DNA from: Ehretia macrophylla
Taxonomy: Eukaryota; Streptophyta; Magnoliopsida; Boraginales; Ehretiaceae
Length of the DNA stretch: 64,000 nt
Reading direction: 5' to 3'
NCBI GenBank assembly: GCA_037974665.1
Contig: CM075781.1
Coordinates: forward strand, 39,370,235-39,434,234
In this document: piece by piece, positions 36,991 through 50,300 of the stretch
How positions within the stretch are numbered: position 1 is the stretch's first letter
Layout of the letters: each line of letters opens with the position of its first letter
Position numbers and translations under genes: made by a program
The notes under the pieces: generated by a model
Seen by the model: only the letters and a program-made list of their open reading frames with translations
Database searches by the model: none
Told to the model about the DNA's origin: nothing

Positions 36991-37573
36991 GTAGTGGTAT
37001 CAGAGCTTAGTTAGCTCTCAGCCGAGACAGGGTCCTCGGTCTGGTAGGTAGTGAACCTCGAGTGCGTGCATATGAAGTGTGTTTTGAATAAGGCATTTGC
37101 TTAAGTGAAAATATGTTCTATAGGTTACATTTGTGTGAAATAGGAAGATTTTGTGATATGTCTAAATATGTGATTATGTGTGACTTAAGTGGAAATGTTT
37201 TTCTACGTGACTTGCTTATGTGAAATATGATGATTGTAATAGACGAACAAATATGTGACTAGGGGTACTTCTATGTGGTATATTTGTTAGTATATGTACT
37301 TCACATACTATCTATTGCATGCATACATATAATCTCATTTGAATTGGTAAGCAAACTCTCCCTTATGAAGAGATGGCCAACAGTGGGTTCACGAGGATAT
37401 GGATCAGCAAAGGAAGGAACAATTGATCAAGCAATCTACTGGAGCCTTGTCACTCACCTTTGGAATTCATATGCTCTCTTCTTTGGAATTCTTCTTGGTT
37501 GTTCAAGATGCACATGTGGAGTTTTCTTGAAAGAAGGAATTGCGAGGACGCAATTGTTTGAAAGAGGGGAGAG
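36991..37573 (+). other. internal region of the LARD-like element
   Basis: 583 bp between the LTRs. It starts with the primer site and the text CTTAGTTAGCTCTCAGCCG, common behind gypsy LTRs, and ends with GACGCAATTGTTTGAAAGAG next to the polypurine tract. No gag or pol domain is recognisable. Confidence 0.7.
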
Positions 37574-40500
37574 TGCATATAATTATTTTATTGATGTGCA
37601 TATATTTATATGTCTACTTTAATTATTTATGTATATTCGTTTGCATAAAATATCATATTTTTGGGTTACGTGCATCTATTTCGTTTAACGTTCATTTATC
37701 TCAAACTATGTGCATACATCTAATTTAACACGAAATTTCATCTATTAACATATATTGCATCAATATAAATGCATTCTTATGTAGGTAGGCACGTTTAATT
37801 GGTTAATGTGCATAATTCTCATTTAACATGCAATTTTGGGACTTCACGAACACTTTGAAAAAAATTGTAGGAATCATAGAAAATAATTAACGCAGACAAT
37901 TAGGAATTGGAGCAACTAAATTAGTTAGAATTAAACTAGAATGGCAAACTAGTTAATAACATTTAGTTGAAGGGCATATTTGTCATTTGGTTTTTTTTTC
38001 TTTTATTATTTACACCTACTAATATACTACAACACACACAAACACACAAAAGACACACAAAAATCAGATCTCCACACACACACACACACAAATTCAGCAC
38101 ACACTCACAACACACGATAGAAAGGAAAGAAGAAGAGAAGAAGAAAATAAGGAAGAAGAAGAAGAAGAAGAAATCAGCTTTGTAAGGTCAATTTTCATGT
38201 CATTCTTCATGTCTAGGTGAGAACATTCATATTATTTGCATTCTATTTGGATTATTCAGCTATATGTATGCATGCTATGTTTTATATAAGTGTTCAAAGA
38301 TGTTGAAATGTATGTTTAGCTAAAGTATTAGTATGCTAAAGGTTATAGGAACTCTCTAGTGCTCATAGAATGAATTCTTGCATGCTATCTTTAGTTGTAG
38401 AGTTGTTTTGTCAACTAAGTATAATTGGGTAGTTTAGGTGTTTGTTAAATGTCCTAAATGAAGTGTAAGAATGTTATATAGGCTAAAGTAATGGTTATTG
38501 TTGGCTTAAATGCAAGAAACAATAAGAAGATGATAAGCAAGCAAAATTCAGATTTGGACACAGCACTGCCCCTGATTTCCGAAGTAGTTTTGGTATAGCA
38601 AACGCGCTTAGAATTGAACAAAATTTATATGGCAACTAGAATAGACAGTTTAGAACAAATGTTGATTTCTAAAGCTAAGGAAAATTCTAATGTTTTGACT
38701 CTGCAATTTAGCTATTTCCAAAATGTGTCTGAAAATCACTGGTGCAGGGGGCAGTTCGCGCAGTTGCACGGAAAATATCATAACTTTTTGGAATTTATAT
38801 CGGAATTGAGTTCCGATTGAGGCTAAAGTCATTTACACTCAAAGTAATACGTTTATACATAAAAATAAGTCAGTTTGGAGGTCTATAGCATAGGTAACGG
38901 AATTAATTAATTTAAGCCTCTGTTGGAGAAAATGAAAAATGTTTTAGTGATATTTAGGGTTTTGTGCAAAGTTGATTCTAGGATTGATTCGATGCTATCT
39001 ATAGAAAATATAGGCACTAATGAGTATAGATTAGTGATTAGATGTGATTGGCTTGATTGGAACTTTAGAAAATTTGCATAATTAGCTTAGAATTCAAAGG
39101 GACTTTATCCGAAAAGTGAATCCAGATGGAATATAATGATGTAGATAGTCTTTATTAGGTGTGGTAGTGATTAATGTACCTTTATGGCACCAAATTGGGG
39201 TTTGGTTAGAGTACTTGTAGTTAAAACGAAAAAAAGGAGATTTGGGACTTTTATGTTGGATATAGTATAAAGTGAGGTCTTGTGGTTCTAATTGGTGCCA
39301 TAAGGTGTCATTAGAAGTCTGGAATAACTTACTTGTGGATCTTGTACCTTGTGTTTCATTTGGGTGTCAAATTGTTTTAGTAGACGAAGGGGTCTTTGAA
39401 GCGAAGTGTTAGCGATGACTTGTTTGAATAAGTATATGATCTTAGATGTGTTAGGAAGAATCTAAGATGTATTTATGGCGTGGTTTAGATAATCGAATTA
39501 TTTAGTTGTAGTTCAAATCACTTAAAGGGCTTTTCGGAGTTTTATGTTAACATGACCTAAATGGTGGTTTTGTTGTATTTCTATGCATCATAATGTGACT
39601 ATATACAAGTAGTAAAGTCAGGTTTAGAATTGGTTCTCATGTGTGAAGTTTAGAGCTTGTTTTGTAAGCATTAAGAATGAGATTTGTTGGATTCTTGTGA
39701 ATTACTTGAATTAGTTGCACTAGTAGTTATTATTGTTATGATAGCTCTAATTGATCATGATTGAGTTATATGTGGTATAAGTGTGAAGTTTATGACCTAA
39801 ATACTAAGCATGTGGAAAGGTTTTAGTTGGATTTTATATGAACTAGTTGAGTTTGATGCATAGTTGGTTATTTGAATTGATGTAGTTATTATAATTGACT
39901 TTTAAATGATTTAAATAAGAGTTTAAATGGTATTGGTATGTAATATGTAGTTTTTTGGAGAAGTTTCATGAAATAGGTTGAATAGCTATTTCATTAAAAT
40001 ATGTTTGTATCTTGTTTATAATACCGTGTTGCTTATAATTATATGAGTTATGTTGTGAGAAATGACTACTTGGAATATATGTTAAGTTAAAGTATATAAA
40101 AGTAGTATTTTGTTAAAAATAGAATTCTAATAGATATTGTATGCTAAATAAGTGAAACTATAAGTTAACTAACCTAGTTGGGTAATTATTGAATGTTGTA
40201 GTTAAAGAGTAATTGAAGTAATGTTTGACTTTATGTTCAAGGTGATTGATAGTGATGTGAAGGCAATCCTTATTTTGGAGCTTGGTAGAGGTGAAGGAGT
40301 TTTCATCTCTTCTGTGCATTTTAACTTGATTTATTGTTTCTAAATTGAATTATTTAGTAATTGTAAAAGTTTATGTGTATTATTTTACTTGATCTCTTGA
40401 GTCTTTTCATGTTATTGTGACTAATTGTGAGAGCGGCCTACTTTGTCGTCCCTCTTATTTGTTATTTGATAATCTTGGCTCTTATGACTCGACTTAGGGT

Positions 40501-41381
40501 TGCGCAACCTTTTCGGGCATGGTAGTGTCAAGTAACACGGGCGGCGTCGGGCTTGCCATGCTCCCTCGACTACCATGGTTTCCCTGTCCCTTCTCGCTAA
40601 GGCATACTCCCCTACCCCAAAGGCATAGTTCACCTCTTTGGGGCATACGGACCTACCTCGGGAGATATGATTCGTAGGATCGGAGTACATCCGGAGTACC
40701 CAAATTTGGAGGAATAAGGGTTTGTCGGCACTTGCGTGAAGTTCATGATATGAGATTGAAGACTGAAAGTGGAACCGTATCCTTTGAATATGTGGTTAAT
40801 TACTTGTTTACTTGGTTGTGTTATTTGACGTTGAATATGCTTTTATTATGTTGCATATCATGTTGCATGCCTGGTATGTTGCATCATCTCCCTCACAGGG
40901 TATACCAGTTGTATACTCACCCTCGTCTCTAACACCTTTCAGGTTCAGCATCTTCGCAAGGTGATACAGGGAAAACTCGAGAGTTACCGTGTTTGGTTGT
41001 TTTGGCTTTCATTATTAATACTTGCGAATCCATGTGAATTAGTGAAGTGGTTTGAATTGTAATTTGATTGGAGCTATAGAAACTTGGCTTGTAATTGTAT
41101 TAGATCTAGTTTGTATTTGGTTCGTAGGTGGCCTGTAATAGCTTAATGAACTATGTTATTGTTTAATGGTCGTGCACGCTTGCTTGGGTTAATGGAGTTA
41201 GTAGGCTGGGTTAATAGACAAGTCAATTGAAGATATAAAGTTAAAATGGTTTGATAAGTGACTTTATAACATAGTATTTCAATATTTGAGGCATATGCAT
41301 GCTTGTGTACCTATTTTGTTGAGTCTAAGGCTTGGATGGCCTTGAGATGAGGCATAGCTTAGTGGTTGAATTTGAAGTATA
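37574..41381 (+). repeat. 3' LTR of the LARD-like element, cut by the duplication junction
   Basis: It aligns with 33034-36840 over nearly its whole length, including the CA/GA-rich leader-like stretch (38030-38175), and stops at AAGTATAG, where Tat integrase sequence begins. Confidence 0.85.
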
Positions 41382-44300
41382 GTGCGACGAGCTTCAAAAT
41401 TTATTATGCTGGGAGGGCAACTATACAAGCGGGCCTACGCCTGGCCTCTGCTGAAATGTGTAACTCAAGAAGAGGGCAATCAGGTGCTTAGAGAGGTACA
41501 CAAAGGGATATGTGGAAATCACTTGAGGGGCAAGGCGCTGGCCCGAAAGACCCTCCGGCAGGGATATTATTGGCCCACGAAGCAGAATGATGCATTGGAA
41601 ATGGTGAAAATATGTGATACATGCCAGAGGTTTTTCAAGTTACCTCACCAGCCGGCAATGGAGTTACCCTCCATGGTTAGTCCCCAGCCTTTTGCCCAGT
41701 GGGGGGCTAGATATTTTGGGACCTTTGCCTCTAGCCAAGGGTCAAAAGAAGTTTTTGTTCGTGATAGTTGACTACTTCACCAAGTGGGTAGAAGCTAAGG
41801 TCGTCCCTAGAATCTCCGAAGGAGCAACCTGGAACTTTGTTTAGAAATCAATAGTGTGTCACTTTGGGGTGCCTCGAGCCCTGATCACAAATCATGGTAG
41901 GCAATTTGACTCTAGTTACTTTCGTGGCAAATGCGAGGAGCTAGGGATTAAACTAAAATTTGCTTCTGTAGCTCACCCCAAACTAATGGGCATGTCGAAG
42001 TAACTAACCGAGCTATTTTGCAGGGCATCAAAACCAAGTTGGGGTAGGCAAAAGGACTCTTGGCGGACGTGCTTCCAGAGGTCCTGTGGGCTCCCCGAAC
42101 AACCCCAAGCACCGCAACAACGAAGACCCCGTACTCACTAACATTTGGCACGGAGGTGGTGCTCTCAGTAGATGTGGGTATTCCAAATAGTCGGGTGCAG
42201 CTTTATGAGGAAGAAATAAACGATCAGGGGCTCTGTGAGGATCTTGACCTGATTGAGGAGTTTCGGCAGAAGGCGCAGATAAAGATGCTGGAGGGAAAAA
42301 GTGTCATGGCCAGATCCTTTGCCAAGAAGGTCCAACTCAAAAATATCTGAAAAGGAGATTGGGTGCTCAGGAAGGCCATCTTCAAATCCCAACCTAGACA
42401 GGGAAAGTTGGGGCCAAACTGGGAAGGCCTTTATCTAGCGACAAAGGAAATCAGGCCTGGAGTCTTTAGGTTAGAAGAATCTAGTGGAAATGAGTTAGCC
42501 AATGCATGGAATGTTGAACAACTTAGAAAATATTTCATGTAACACCTCCGGAATAATGTTAGTGAATAAAAAGCATTCGATAGGAGTCTATGTAATGCTT
42601 TTTGAAATAATAAAAGCTCTGTTCCCCTCCTAAAGATTTGGTTTTGCTCCTATGTTATGTTTAGAGAGCTCTTCTTGAAGGGTCTGATACCACGATTCAA
42701 AATAGTTTGTGCCCGGAAAGGGCTGCGCCCTATAGATAAAATGACTCATCTCCGCTAATAGGGTTGTCCCTGAAGAGGAACATAAGATCCAGGGGAAGTA
42801 CTAAAAGGGAAAAAGGGCCAGAGGTTCAGAGAACCTAGCATACATAAAGCAGAGTCGAAATACGACTAAGATGTACAAACAAAAACTCGTAAAAGAAAAC
42901 GAGAAAGCGAACTTTAAAATGGTTTGCATATTAACAGCCCAAGAAACCCTGGAAATAAAGCTCCATCAAAAACAAAAGAAGAATGTAGAATGAGGGGATC
43001 AAGGCCCTTGGGTAAAAGCAACAATTAAATTTTAGTGAAATGTCAAAGCAGGGCTAGAGAGGGCGGGCTTCCTCTAACTGTGCTTATGACGGGGGAGGAA
43101 TCGCCGATGGATCTCTGGGTCAGGGAGGGTTTCGCCAAGGAGGTCTAACAAGTCAATCTGAATGCCCTGGCCTTGCAAGCGGGCCTGTACATCCTCCATG
43201 AGGGCGACTTCATCGTCGTATTCAACTTTGTTAATGGCAGGATGGAGCATCTCCCCTAGCAGAGCCTTAAAAGCATCACTCTCTTAATAGGCGGCGATGG
43301 CAACTTTTCCATGAGAGCCAACATCCTGCACCAGCTAATCATAATTGGCATGGGCACCAACGGCCCAAGCAGAAGCCTCTTTTAGCTCCTTCTCGAGCTT
43401 CTCGCAAGACTGCAGAGCTAGCTCTTGTTCAGCAAAGATGCGACGGCAGGTTTCTTGAGCCTCCGACAATTGTGACCTTAGTGCTACTGTAAAGATATCC
43501 CAGAAAGGGATTGATAAAGTCTAGCCTCCTGGATAATAGTGCTTTACTTCTCGATCAGGGTTTTCATTTTGTTGAAAGTGCCCAGGCCATTATCAAAGGC
43601 CTTGGCACAGGCCCTGTGGTGTTCCTCGAGGTGTCATTTGTAGGCTTTGGCTTTCTTTTTAGCTCGGAGTTCAGCCAAAGAGGAGTTTATCTCGACCCTA
43701 TCATAAGCCACCAAGGCTTTATGGAGCATCCCGTGGAAGTGGTTCAGGTCTAACCAACTCTGAAAATACAAGAGCAAAGCATTAGGAAAAAGCTAAGTAA
43801 TCCAGTGAGGGGAGAATGGGACAAGTTACCTCGTAAAAGACTTCCTTGACTTCTTGGTCAGCCCTGGCAGTAGTAAGACAACGAGCAAAAACACGAGTGG
43901 TACCACCCTGCCCGTCATCAATCTCTATCTCGTCGTCAAAGCCAAGGAGGGGGCCAGGTGGGATGAACCCGCCATGCTTGCATAGGCGTGAAGTGTTGAT
44001 ATGATAGGTCTCGCCAAGAGGGCAACGTTGCTCCTCCCACAATACGTCAATCTGAGGGGAAGAGAACGAGGCCCTGGGGCGATAGGAGATAGGGACGATG
44101 ATGGCAAACTCCTACAAGGTAGAACCGGTGGTGCTTCAGGCAAAAATGGGGAACTAATAGCCCCAGTTTTGATAGGCCTAGTAGTGGGTATGCCAGGACA
44201 GTCCAGGAGAGGAACCGGGTGCTCCTCAATGGAGACAGGCTTCTCCGGGGCAGGAACGGGAGGCTCCTCGAGGATCTGCACCTCCGCATCACCTACGGGA

Positions 44301-45413
44301 GAGGCCGTCATTTGCTTCTTCGGGGCAGGCTGCCCGAAAAGCTTAGTCAAACGCCTTCTGGTCACCCTCTCACCCCGGGCGGAGGTAACAAGCTCAGAGA
44401 TCTTCATGTTATCGACACAAAAGAGAGCTTAAATGAAGTTAATAAGAACTTCATAAAACAAATAAGAAAGTAAAAGTAGGTACGATGGATGTAGGCCTAC
44501 CATCACTCGGGACACAAACCTTGAAGTCAGAAAGAATGGCTTCTATGCCCCTAAGGTAGGTGATGGACCTTTATTGGGTGGTACAGGCCTTACGCTCGGC
44601 ACCAAAAACCAAAAGATCATCAATCCTAGCAGGACCCGAGGGCGTCGCACCTATACGATGGTGGGAAAACTTAGACCTAGGTCTCTTGGAACTCTTTCTA
44701 GTGCCTCTAGTGAGAGGAGGACTTTGAGAAATCGGGATGGCAGGGATGGGTTCGAAACTTCTAGGGGTACGAGGGACATCTCTAAGACCGTCATTAGGGC
44801 CATCGGAAGAGCCTAACTTAGGGGACCTATCCATTAGTGGAAGGAAGAGAGCGTACCTAGACAGTGATAAGGCGTAGTGGTCGAAGATTAGTAGAATAGT
44901 AAAGAAAAGTTAAAGGATGATAGAATGCGAATGGGGCACAAACCGGGAAGGGCTTCCTTTATAAAGGACCCCACGAGGCCCCATACATGGATGAGTTGAC
45001 CCACAAAGGATCGTGGGGAATGGCAACATGAATCGCGGGAAATGTGCCTGCAGAATGGCAGCGAAGTTGAAGGGACGTGTATAGTGGGCGGTTGTAACAA
45101 CTAGTAACCGCTGAGGAAAATGAAGAGCCCCAATGTTGTAACAATCCCCAGACCTGTATGCCAGCTCAGAGGAGTGGAGAAGCAGATGATAGGGGTGGGG
45201 CTCCAGCCCTAGCAGTAATGGTCAGCCCTGTCATTTCCCAGCGGAGTCACTGGGCAGGCACGCGAGTAGGGAACCCTTGAGGATAAAGATAAGATCGAGG
45301 AGGCTAGATGAGGAAGGATTCATGGGCGGTATAATCCCCATGGATTGCTGAGCAAATGAGGACTCTTAGGAGTCCTGATCTTAGAGGAATCCTTATTCAT
45401 GGGCGGTATAATC
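41382..45413 (+). mobile_element. Tat-like element, partial second copy
   Basis: Integrase (about 41400-42560), the antisense ORF region (minus strand, about 44834-43100) and part of the 3' LTR (from 45187, TGATAGGGGTGGGGCTCC). It is very similar to 13710-17700. It ends at the scar with hAT sequence. A fossil like the first copy. Confidence 0.9.
43100..44834 (-). pseudogene. antisense ORF region, second Tat copy
   Basis: The same open blocks as in the first copy (44834-44571 starting MDRSPKLGSSDGPND; 44407-43925; 44042-43782). The blocks keep the same boundaries and GT/AG-edged gaps. Decayed. Confidence 0.7.
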
Positions 45414-45414
45414 C

Positions 45415-46745
45415 CCAAGAAAATGCTTAACAATACTTCCTTTGTGGTTCACATAACGAAAAGAAATTACCATTTCTTCTTTGTTTGATATATCACGCGA
45501 CTCATCAACCATAATAGCAAAATATTCATCTCCAAGATCCTTTATAATTGCGTTAGTAGTTTCAAATGCAGCAGCTTTGACAATGTTTTTTTGAATCTCC
45601 GGAGCAGTTAACCGATTGTTAGCAGGAGCATTTTGCAACACACAATTCTTGACGGTTTCATTATGATCGGCAAAAAACTTAAGAAGTTCAAGAAAATTAC
45701 CTTGATTAGTAGAATTGTTTGATTCATCATGACCACAAAAAGATAATCCTTGTTTCAAAAGAAATCGAATGCAATCAATTGAAGCAGTTAATCGAATTCG
45801 ATATATTTCACGAACTTGATCAGATTGCTTAAAGATAGCAGTTTTGATGTGTTGGCTTTGCTTTATCAAGTCTTGACACCTCTTGTATGCTATGTAATGC
45901 GCATTATTTGGACCTCCAACATGAGTGTTAAATCTACTTTTATGACTCCAATTCATAAACCCATATGTAACAAATGTGTCTTCACCTGACTGCTTTCCAA
46001 TATCAGGACTAAAAAGATAACAATGCAAACAATATGCAGCATCTTTTTCTATGCTATACTCTAACCAACTGCCAAATTCATTAAACCAAGATGGACAAAA
46101 TCTTCTAAACTTATCCCCCACTTTTCATTTGGGAAAATCATGATTACGGGGTTGGCAAGGCCTTTTTTGCAAATAGTATCTTCGCACTTTATCTCGATCA
46201 TTCTGATTGTAAGACGTAATTTTCGGGTGTAATCCAGGATCTGTTGATAAATCTTCTAAATTGATCTCAATTCGAGGTTGCTTTGAACAATGTTGCCCAT
46301 CATCTTTACTACTTACCTCCTTAGATTCCGAAGAAATTTGTTCCTCAAAAATTGAATTTTTCTTTAGAAACTTGTCCATCAATATGTAGAAATTATTTTT
46401 CCTAAAAACAACCTATACATAAGAACAATAATTGTATCAATAAAAAATAAGCATCTTTCAAAACCTCATGTCATTTTCTTAGCTGACAGGAATTATGTGA
46501 AAGTAAGCTTATAATTATAGTTCTATTATTTTCTAACTTCTTTGAGTTATTATTCTTTGCTAAATGTTTTTATTTGGTTGACTAAATTGACACCTGTACT
46601 ATTCCTTTGTGTAATTTATATTCATTTGTGGTATTCTTATTTGTGGTAAAATCATCAACATTAGCATTTTTGACAAAAAGAAACTATGGAAAATAAAATC
46701 AGTGGGACCATTAAAGCATTTGGGGTTTGGACGTTTAGTGCTGCT
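45415..46745 (-). pseudogene. hAT transposase N-terminal part, second copy
   Basis: Corresponds to 20146-21560. Block 46382-46125 (MMDKFLKKNSIF) reads through the point where the first copy has a stop and continues into YYLQKRPCQPRNHDFPK. A frame change near 46122-46125 separates it from block 46121 downwards, which carries the TTF-like finger region and the start of the DUF4371 core (MVDESRDISNKEEMVIS). It ends at the scar with the Tat LTR, so the rest of the transposase is absent in this copy. On its other side it abuts the copia LTR with CTGCT (46741-46745). Confidence 0.85.
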
Positions 46746-47346
46746 TGTAAGAATATAACCAATTTCCCAGAAACGTCTTAACAACAATCAAGTAGAAAGA
46801 CAACACTACTCTTTATAACAATTCAATATAACACTTACAAGATAATTGTCCCACCGTGCGCTCTCAAGACTAGAGCTTCAATGGCTTTTGGACTTACAAG
46901 AAGAATACAAGAAAGAAAGACTAACTTAGGATTGTGTTTGGAGTTGTGTTGTAGATGAATATGATGAACTAATGCATGCCTATTTATAGAATTCAGCTAG
47001 CCCGTCATAGAAGACTTTTCCATCAAACATTTCAATCTTGGTTGGCTTTACCAACCATGTTCGAAGTATTAACCACCCATATTTATCACATGGGTGACTA
47101 CAATTGACCACATGGGTGGCTAGCATCCAAGTTAGCTTCTAGAAGTTTCCTTTGGTCAAATTGGCTAACTTTAGTATTGCATCATCCCGACGTCATCTTA
47201 GGTAATTCCAAATTCCCGAACTTCTTTCTTGTAGCCATCGCGATCTCTTTTGATCTCATCGAAGTTTAAGTCGGAATCATTAATTTATGCTACCATATAA
47301 TTAACGATACTTATTATGAAGAGGTGGATATTGACATATATCAACA
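46746..47346 (-). repeat. copia 3' LTR, second copy
   Basis: 601 bp, TGTAAGAATATAACC to GACATATATCAACA on the plus strand, followed by CCCTCCCTCA (polypurine tract on the minus strand). Confidence 0.93.
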
Positions 47347-47374
47347 CCCTCCCTCAATGTTCACCTCATATTGA

Positions 47375-50300
47375 CTAAGTTATTGGGCCAACACCCAATG
47401 TTTGAAGCTGCTTGCTCAATTGGACGCTCCCTAACGCTTTAGTGAAGATATCTACAAAATTATCTTCTGTAGGGCAGTACTCCATGTAGATTTCACCTTC
47501 CTCGATCAGTTCCCTCACATAGTGATACTGAATCTCTATGTGTTTTTTTCTAGCATGAAATACCAGATTCTTTGACATGGCTATACAACTCTGACTGTCA
47601 CATTTCAACATTGTTGCTTCCTCTATTGGAATGCCAATATCAGTCATGATGCGTCGTAGCCAAATAACTTCACAGGATGCTACATAAGCAGCCTTGTATT
47701 CTGTCTCTGTTGATGAAAGTGCAACGGTGGGTTGCATGAGATGACTCCACCACCGAATGTGAATGCGTACCCTGTACCAGATTTTCTTGAGTCAATATCA
47801 CCAGCCCAGTCTCAGTCACAGTACCCAGATAAAGTATCTCCAGACTTGTATGATATCCCATACTCCAACGTGCCTTTGAGATATTTGAGGATCCGTATCC
47901 CTGCTTGCCAGTGACTTTTTTTCGGTTTATTTAAAAACCGACTGAGAACTCCCATAGCATAACTAATATCAGGTCTTGTATTACAAAGGAAGATTAAACT
48001 TCCCACCAATCTTCTGTAGAGCTTGTTATCAACTTGTTTTGAAGGATCGTCAATTGATAACTTTGTATTTACTTCCATCGGGGTGACAACTAGTTTGCAC
48101 TCGGACATACCAAATGCAGTCAGAAGCTCACAAACATATCGTTGCTGTGAGATGAAGATAGTATGAGGTTTTTGCCATACCTCGATTCCTAATCAATAAT
48201 GAAGAAGACCAAGATTTGTCATTTCAAATTCTTGGCTCAACCATTCATGCGTCTTCCGAATATTATCTTCATGATTACTAGTGATTACAAGATCATCCGC
48301 ATATAAAACTACAATTACCTTCTTTCCTTGTTCGCTTAGAACATACAAGTTGGCATCTGATTTGCTTCTACAGAAACCATGCTGCAAGAAAAAAGAGTCT
48401 ATATATTTGTACCAAGCTCGTGGTACTTGCTTTAACCCATATAAAGTCTTTTTCAATTTGCAGACTTTTTCTTCTTCACTTGGTATTTGGAAGCCAGAGG
48501 GTTGTGCAACGTAAACTTCTTCTTCAAGTTGCCCATTAAAAAAAGCTGACTTGACATCCATTTGTTGTACAATCCATTCATAATGTGCGGCAGCTGTAAC
48601 AACTAGCTTGATTGTTGTCATTTTTGTTGTTGGACCAAAGGTTTCATATACATCGAAACCTTCGACTTGCAAAAATTCTTGTGCTATGCTACCTCGTACT
48701 TCACTTTCCAGATCCATTTGGTACCAATAATTTTTCTGTTCGGTGGCTTTTCAACGATCTCCTAAGTATCATTTTTCATGATACTATCATACTCGGCTTG
48801 CATAGTTGTTCTCCAATTTGGATCTGATATGGCTTCTTCCACAATTATCGGTTCTTTTATCGTCTTGATGATTTGGGTAATCAAAGCCATGTTTACTAGT
48901 TGTTGTCTTGATCTGTTCTGCTCCTTTATTCTCTTTGATCGTCTTAGTCCATCAAGACGTGGACTATCATCAGTAATTCTTGGATTTCTTCCATCAAAGA
49001 GCTGTTGGAACCACTTCGGTTGTGGCTTCTTTGTGGATACAACAGGTTGGTCTTCAGTCTCTTCATCATTAGAGACTTCTTCGTTGTTTAACGGTCGTTG
49101 TTCAGGCACTTGGTGGATTACTTTATCGGTTGATGACGAAATGGCAGGACCGTTATCCTCCATTGAGTGTGGTCATTCATTAAACATCACATCTCGGCTT
49201 ATGATCACCTTCTTGCCCTATACATCATAGAGTCTGTATGCTTTAGACTCTTCATTATATCCCAAGAAAATGCCCTTCTTGCTCTTGTCATCCAATTTCT
49301 TTCTATTTTCATTTGGGACGTGTACAAAACACTCACACCCAAATGAGACACAGAAGGTTTCGTACCATAATAAGCCTCATTAGGAGTCTTATCGTTGAGT
49401 GCCCTGGTTGAGCACTGATTGATGATGTACACCACTGTGTTGACTGCTTCAGCCCAGAATGTGTCAGATAGGCCACCACATTTCAACATGCATCGAGCCA
49501 TTTCTACAATTGTTCAATTTCTTCGTTCCACAACTCCATTTTGTTGTGGTGTGTATGGAGCAGTCAATTGGCGCTTAATCCCAAGCTTATTGCAGTAGTT
49601 AGTGAACTCTGTAGAACAGAATTCCGCCCCACGATCGGTACGAAGTTTCTTCAACTGAGTTGTGTTCTCCTTTGTCACAAGTTTGTGCCACACTTTAATC
49701 TTTTCAAGAGCATCAACCTAGTCCCGAAGGAAGTACACCCACATTTTCCTACTATAATCGTTGACTAACAACATAAAGTTAGAAGATCCTCCCAATGTCG
49801 TGGTAGTCATTTTTCGACAGAGGTCAGCATACACCAACTCTAGAGGAGCTTTTTATCGGTTATGACTCTCTTTGAAAAATGAGTATATATGTTGTTTGCC
49901 CAGCATACAAGCTTCACATGGTCCTTCAACTTCTTCAATTGAAGGCAAATTGGCCACCGTCTTCTTCTTTTGCATTTCCTTTAACACATGATAGAAAATG
50001 TGTCTAAACCTTTCATGCTAAAGTTGACTTGTTTTGACATCTGTAATGGTAGAAAAAGAGCTGATTGTAAAGGCTATTTTTGCGAATACCTTTATCTACT
50101 GTATTTTGATCCTTGTCAAGAATAAAGGCTTCAGTCTTCTTGAACTATATTTCTAAATCATTATCTATAATAGCAGCTACAGATAGTAAATTTCTAGTGA
50201 TATGGGGTACAAAGAGTATGTTGGGCAGCTTCTTGCTTCCTCCATCTTTAGACACGAGCGAGATAGTTCCAGTGCCCTCAACGGGACACCTAACATTATT

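Larger units (their letters stand above)
13700..41380. repeat. first unit of a tandem segmental duplication
   Basis: The landmark order Tat integrase - antisense ORF - Tat LTR - hAT - copia - pararetrovirus - spacer - large LTR is repeated in 41381-64000. Paired landmarks are offset by about 27.7 kb (Tat), 25.3 kb (hAT transposase start) and 29.3 kb (pararetrovirus pol end, large LTR start), so each unit later changed in length. Sampled sequence differs by a few percent. Confidence 0.85.
33014..41381 (+). mobile_element. large-LTR, non-autonomous (LARD-like) retrotransposon
   Basis: A 3977-bp LTR (33014-36990) begins TATAACACCCCGACCC and ends GGATCGGGGTGTTACA. An initiator-Met primer site TGGTATCAGAGC follows at 36995-37006, then only about 583 bp of internal DNA, a polypurine tract (AAAGAGGGGAGAG, 37561-37573) and a second LTR from 37574 that runs to the duplication junction at 41381. 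Neither LTR nor the internal part encodes gag or pol. The LTR termini and the text near the polypurine tract resemble Ty3/gypsy chromovirus (Del/Tekay-like) elements, a likely source of proteins in trans. Fossil; the LTRs differ by a few percent by eye. Confidence 0.82.

Noticed and set aside
36995-37006. TGGTATCAGAGC as a possible tRNA gene end
   Set aside because: It is a primer site complementary to initiator-Met tRNA right behind an LTR; no tRNA body is present.
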